A stretch of 12,866 bases of DNA. Source: CAADGU01 sp964581605. GTDB lineage: Bacteria > Chloroflexota > Anaerolineae > Promineifilales > Promineifilaceae. The notes beneath the pieces are model-generated. The model ran no database searches. It was not told the origin of the DNA and saw only the letters and a program-made list of their open reading frames with translations. The stretch spans positions 1 through 12,866 of the forward strand of contig CAZOPF010000138.1 of assembly GCA_964581605.1 (NCBI GenBank). The letters run 5' to 3'. Positions 11,736 through 12,866 of this stretch are shown here, piece by piece. A program made the translations under genes and the position numbers. Each line of letters starts with the position of its first letter. Positions within the stretch are counted from its first letter, which is position 1.

Positions 11736-12866
11736 TCATCCGTTTACCCCGTGGCGCGCCTGACGCGCCGCTGCCTGCACCGCCTCATCCTCATCGGTAT
11801 CGGCGATTAGCTCCAGCACGCGCACCGCTTCTTGTTGGGCGGTTTCGCCGGGCCGGCTGTGTAGGAAGGCGGCCAACATCTGCACCACGGCCGTGCCGCC
11901 CAACCGCGCCAGCGATGACCCCGCCAACCAACGGATGCTGGCGTCTTCATCGCCTAAGGCGCCCACCAGGGCTTGCAATTCGGCCTGGTTTTTGGGTTGG
12001 CCCAGGGCCATGACCGTTTTGAGGCGTTGGCTGCGGCCGCCGCTGGGTGGGGAGAAGTCGGCGATCAAAGTGGGCTGGCTGGCAGCGGAAATGTTCAACT
12101 TCTGCGGAGAGGTTGAACTTTTTGCTTTGGGCGGCGGGGGTGGTTTGAGTTCAAACGTTGGCGCCGGCTCTTTGATAGAACGCTGCGGGCGCGGATCAGG
12201 CGCTGATTGGCGCGGAGCTGCTTTCTGATCGGCCTCTCTCCGCGTTTTTTCAGCGTTAATCGGCGTCCTGTCCTCTTCCTGCCACCATTGCACGCGGGGC
12301 AGTTCCAGGCCGAGGTAGGCGGCGTCCCAGGGGTGGGCGGCGTCCGGGTGGGCCGGCGGCGGATCCAGGCGGGTCTGGTACGCAGGGGCGGCACGGTCTG
12401 GAAGACCGGCCACAGCAGCGGGGTCACCTGCCACTTGCAACTTGCCACCTGCCACCTGCATGGCGGCGGCCATTTCGTCATAAATCTCCAAAATCACGCG
12501 CCTGGTGCGGTATTCGCCGTGGGTGGCTTCGTCTTTGCGGCGGACGATGGGGAAGGTGTCCATGATGTAGGCCACGTCGTCGCGGGCGATGCCGTAGAGG
12601 TGGAAGTAGGCGGCGTCCAGTTCGCAGCGGAGGAGGAAGCGGCGCTCCTCGTCCCAGCGGAAGGGCGGGCCGTGATAGCCGCAGTCCTGGGCGAAGGGGC
12701 GCAGGTCGTAGGCGGTGTAGGTGAGTTCCAGAACGCGGGGGAGAAGGAAATTATGAATTAGGAAGGATGAATTATGAATGAGGAAGTGCCTGTCCTGAGC
12801 TTGCCGAAGGGATGAATCAGGAAGCCAGGGGCAGGGTTGGTGGTAGGTTTGGGGTGGGAGGACGGG
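11736..12866 (-). CDS. C-terminal part of a large Eco57I/PglX-like DNA methyltransferase with HEAT-like tail (5' truncated by window end)
   Basis: The frame is open to the window edge; 376 residues are visible. Visible residues 1-17 (PVLPPQTYHQPCPWLPD) and 43-130 (VLELTYTAYDL, GYHGPPFRWDEERR, ELDAAYFHLYGIARDD, DTFPIVRRKDE, GEYRTRRVILEIYD) match what I know of the C-terminal end of large Eco57I-type class I adenine methyltransferases, as in type IIG, BREX PglX and DISARM-related enzymes. The catalytic part lies outside the window. Two repeat-DNA insertions interrupt the pattern in frame, at about 18-39 and 136-147. YQTRLDPPP then resumes the family pattern. Residues about 195-270 are Pro/Lys-rich linker, and about 290-376 resemble two HEAT-like helical repeats (LVGALGDEDASIRWLAGSSLARLG). 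Whether it restricts DNA or only methylates cannot be seen. Confidence 0.72.
   Translation of the reverse strand, partial: PVLPPQTYHQPCPWLPDSSLRQAQDRHFLIHNSSFLIHNFLLPRVLELTYTAYDLRPFAQDCGYHGPPFRWDEERRFLLRCELDAAYFHLYGIARDDVAYIMDTFPIVRRKDEATHGEYRTRRVILEIYDEMAAAMQVAGGKLQVAGDPAAVAGLPDRAAPAYQTRLDPPPAHPDAAHPWDAAYLGLELPRVQWWQEEDRTPINAEKTRREADQKAAPRQSAPDPRPQRSIKEPAPTFELKPPPPPKAKSSTSPQKLNISAASQPTLIADFSPPSGGRSQRLKTVMALGQPKNQAELQALVGALGDEDASIRWLAGSSLARLGGTAVVQMLAAFLHSRPGETAQQEAVRVLELIADTDEDEAVQAAARQARHGVNG
12425..12459. repeat. CACCTGC heptamer array (5 units) inside a coding region
   Basis: CACCTGC, CACTTGC, AACTTGC, CACCTGC, CACCTGC run head to tail. On the minus strand it codes MQVAGGKLQVAG within the methyltransferase-like protein, between the helix ending EIYDEM and the YQTRLDPPP segment. 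Same 7-bp period as the arrays at 2335 and 2381, but here translated. Confidence 0.75.
12749..12824. repeat. Repeat-DNA insertion inside the methyltransferase-like gene
   Basis: AATTATGAATTAGGAAG (12749-12765) and AATTATGAATGAGGAAG (12770-12786) are 21 bp apart, and a shorter related copy, ATGAATCAGGAAG, is at 12812-12824. Between them lies GCCTGTCCTGAGCTTGCCG, resembling a dispersed intergenic repeat. AT-rich against a GC-rich gene, it is open on the minus strand and adds about 22 residues, including the doubled FLIHN, to the protein. Confidence 0.65.

Noticed and set aside
12207..12761. 184-codon + strand open frame at the right end
   Set aside because: The minus strand encodes conserved methyltransferase C-terminal segments across the same DNA.
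1..12866. tRNA, rRNA or insertion sequence
   Set aside because: I saw no cloverleaf, rRNA-like sequence, transposase or integrase frame in the window.

Overview
The window looks like part of a draft, probably metagenome-assembled, genome of a filamentous Chloroflexota bacterium (Anaerolineae-like). This is an inference from moderate-high GC, the gene families, the abundance of short tandem repeats between genes, and an extreme excess of the palindrome ACGGCCGT (about 30 copies by hand count). Two runs of exactly 100 N (3328-3427 and 9407-9506) are scaffold gaps of unknown true length. I saw no rRNA, tRNA, CRISPR array or transposase gene.

Positions 1-4816 (+ strand) hold an ABC exporter locus. 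It starts with the 3' end of a gene for an ABC-ATPase-like segment fused to a LytTR DNA-binding domain. Then come a small polytopic membrane protein, an ABC-2 permease, a NatA-type ATPase and a second, NatB-type ABC-2 permease. A pair of direct repeats about 20 bp apart (526-565) between the regulator and the transport genes is a candidate operator. The ATPase start codon is preceded by six AAAGGAC heptamers, the last acting as Shine-Dalgarno. A 69-bp tandem repeat containing a gap separates the ATPase from the second permease.

Positions 4822-8115 (- strand genes) hold a signalling locus: a Ser/Thr protein kinase with a multi-pass membrane tail, an FHA plus winged-helix transcription factor upstream of it, and a downstream membrane protein with Trp-Pro repeats of the LiaF/DUF5668 kind also visible in the kinase tail. 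A plausible reading is that the kinase senses the envelope and the FHA regulator reads its phosphothreonines. The FHA gene has a one-base frameshift in a G6 run at its 5' end.

Positions 8279-12866 (- strand) look like nucleic-acid-processing and possibly defence genes. In transcription order they are the C-terminal part of a large Eco57I/PglX-like DNA methyltransferase with a HEAT-like tail, a PD-(D/E)XK nuclease-like protein, and a UvrD-type helicase fused to an N-terminal RelE/ParE-like domain. The methyltransferase gene carries two in-frame insertions of repeat DNA. Between genes lie several well-formed hairpins, including one clear minus-strand terminator at 10368-10392. ACGGCCGT is sparser here (about 5 copies after 8100, against about 20 before 5700), which would fit a later acquisition but does not prove it.
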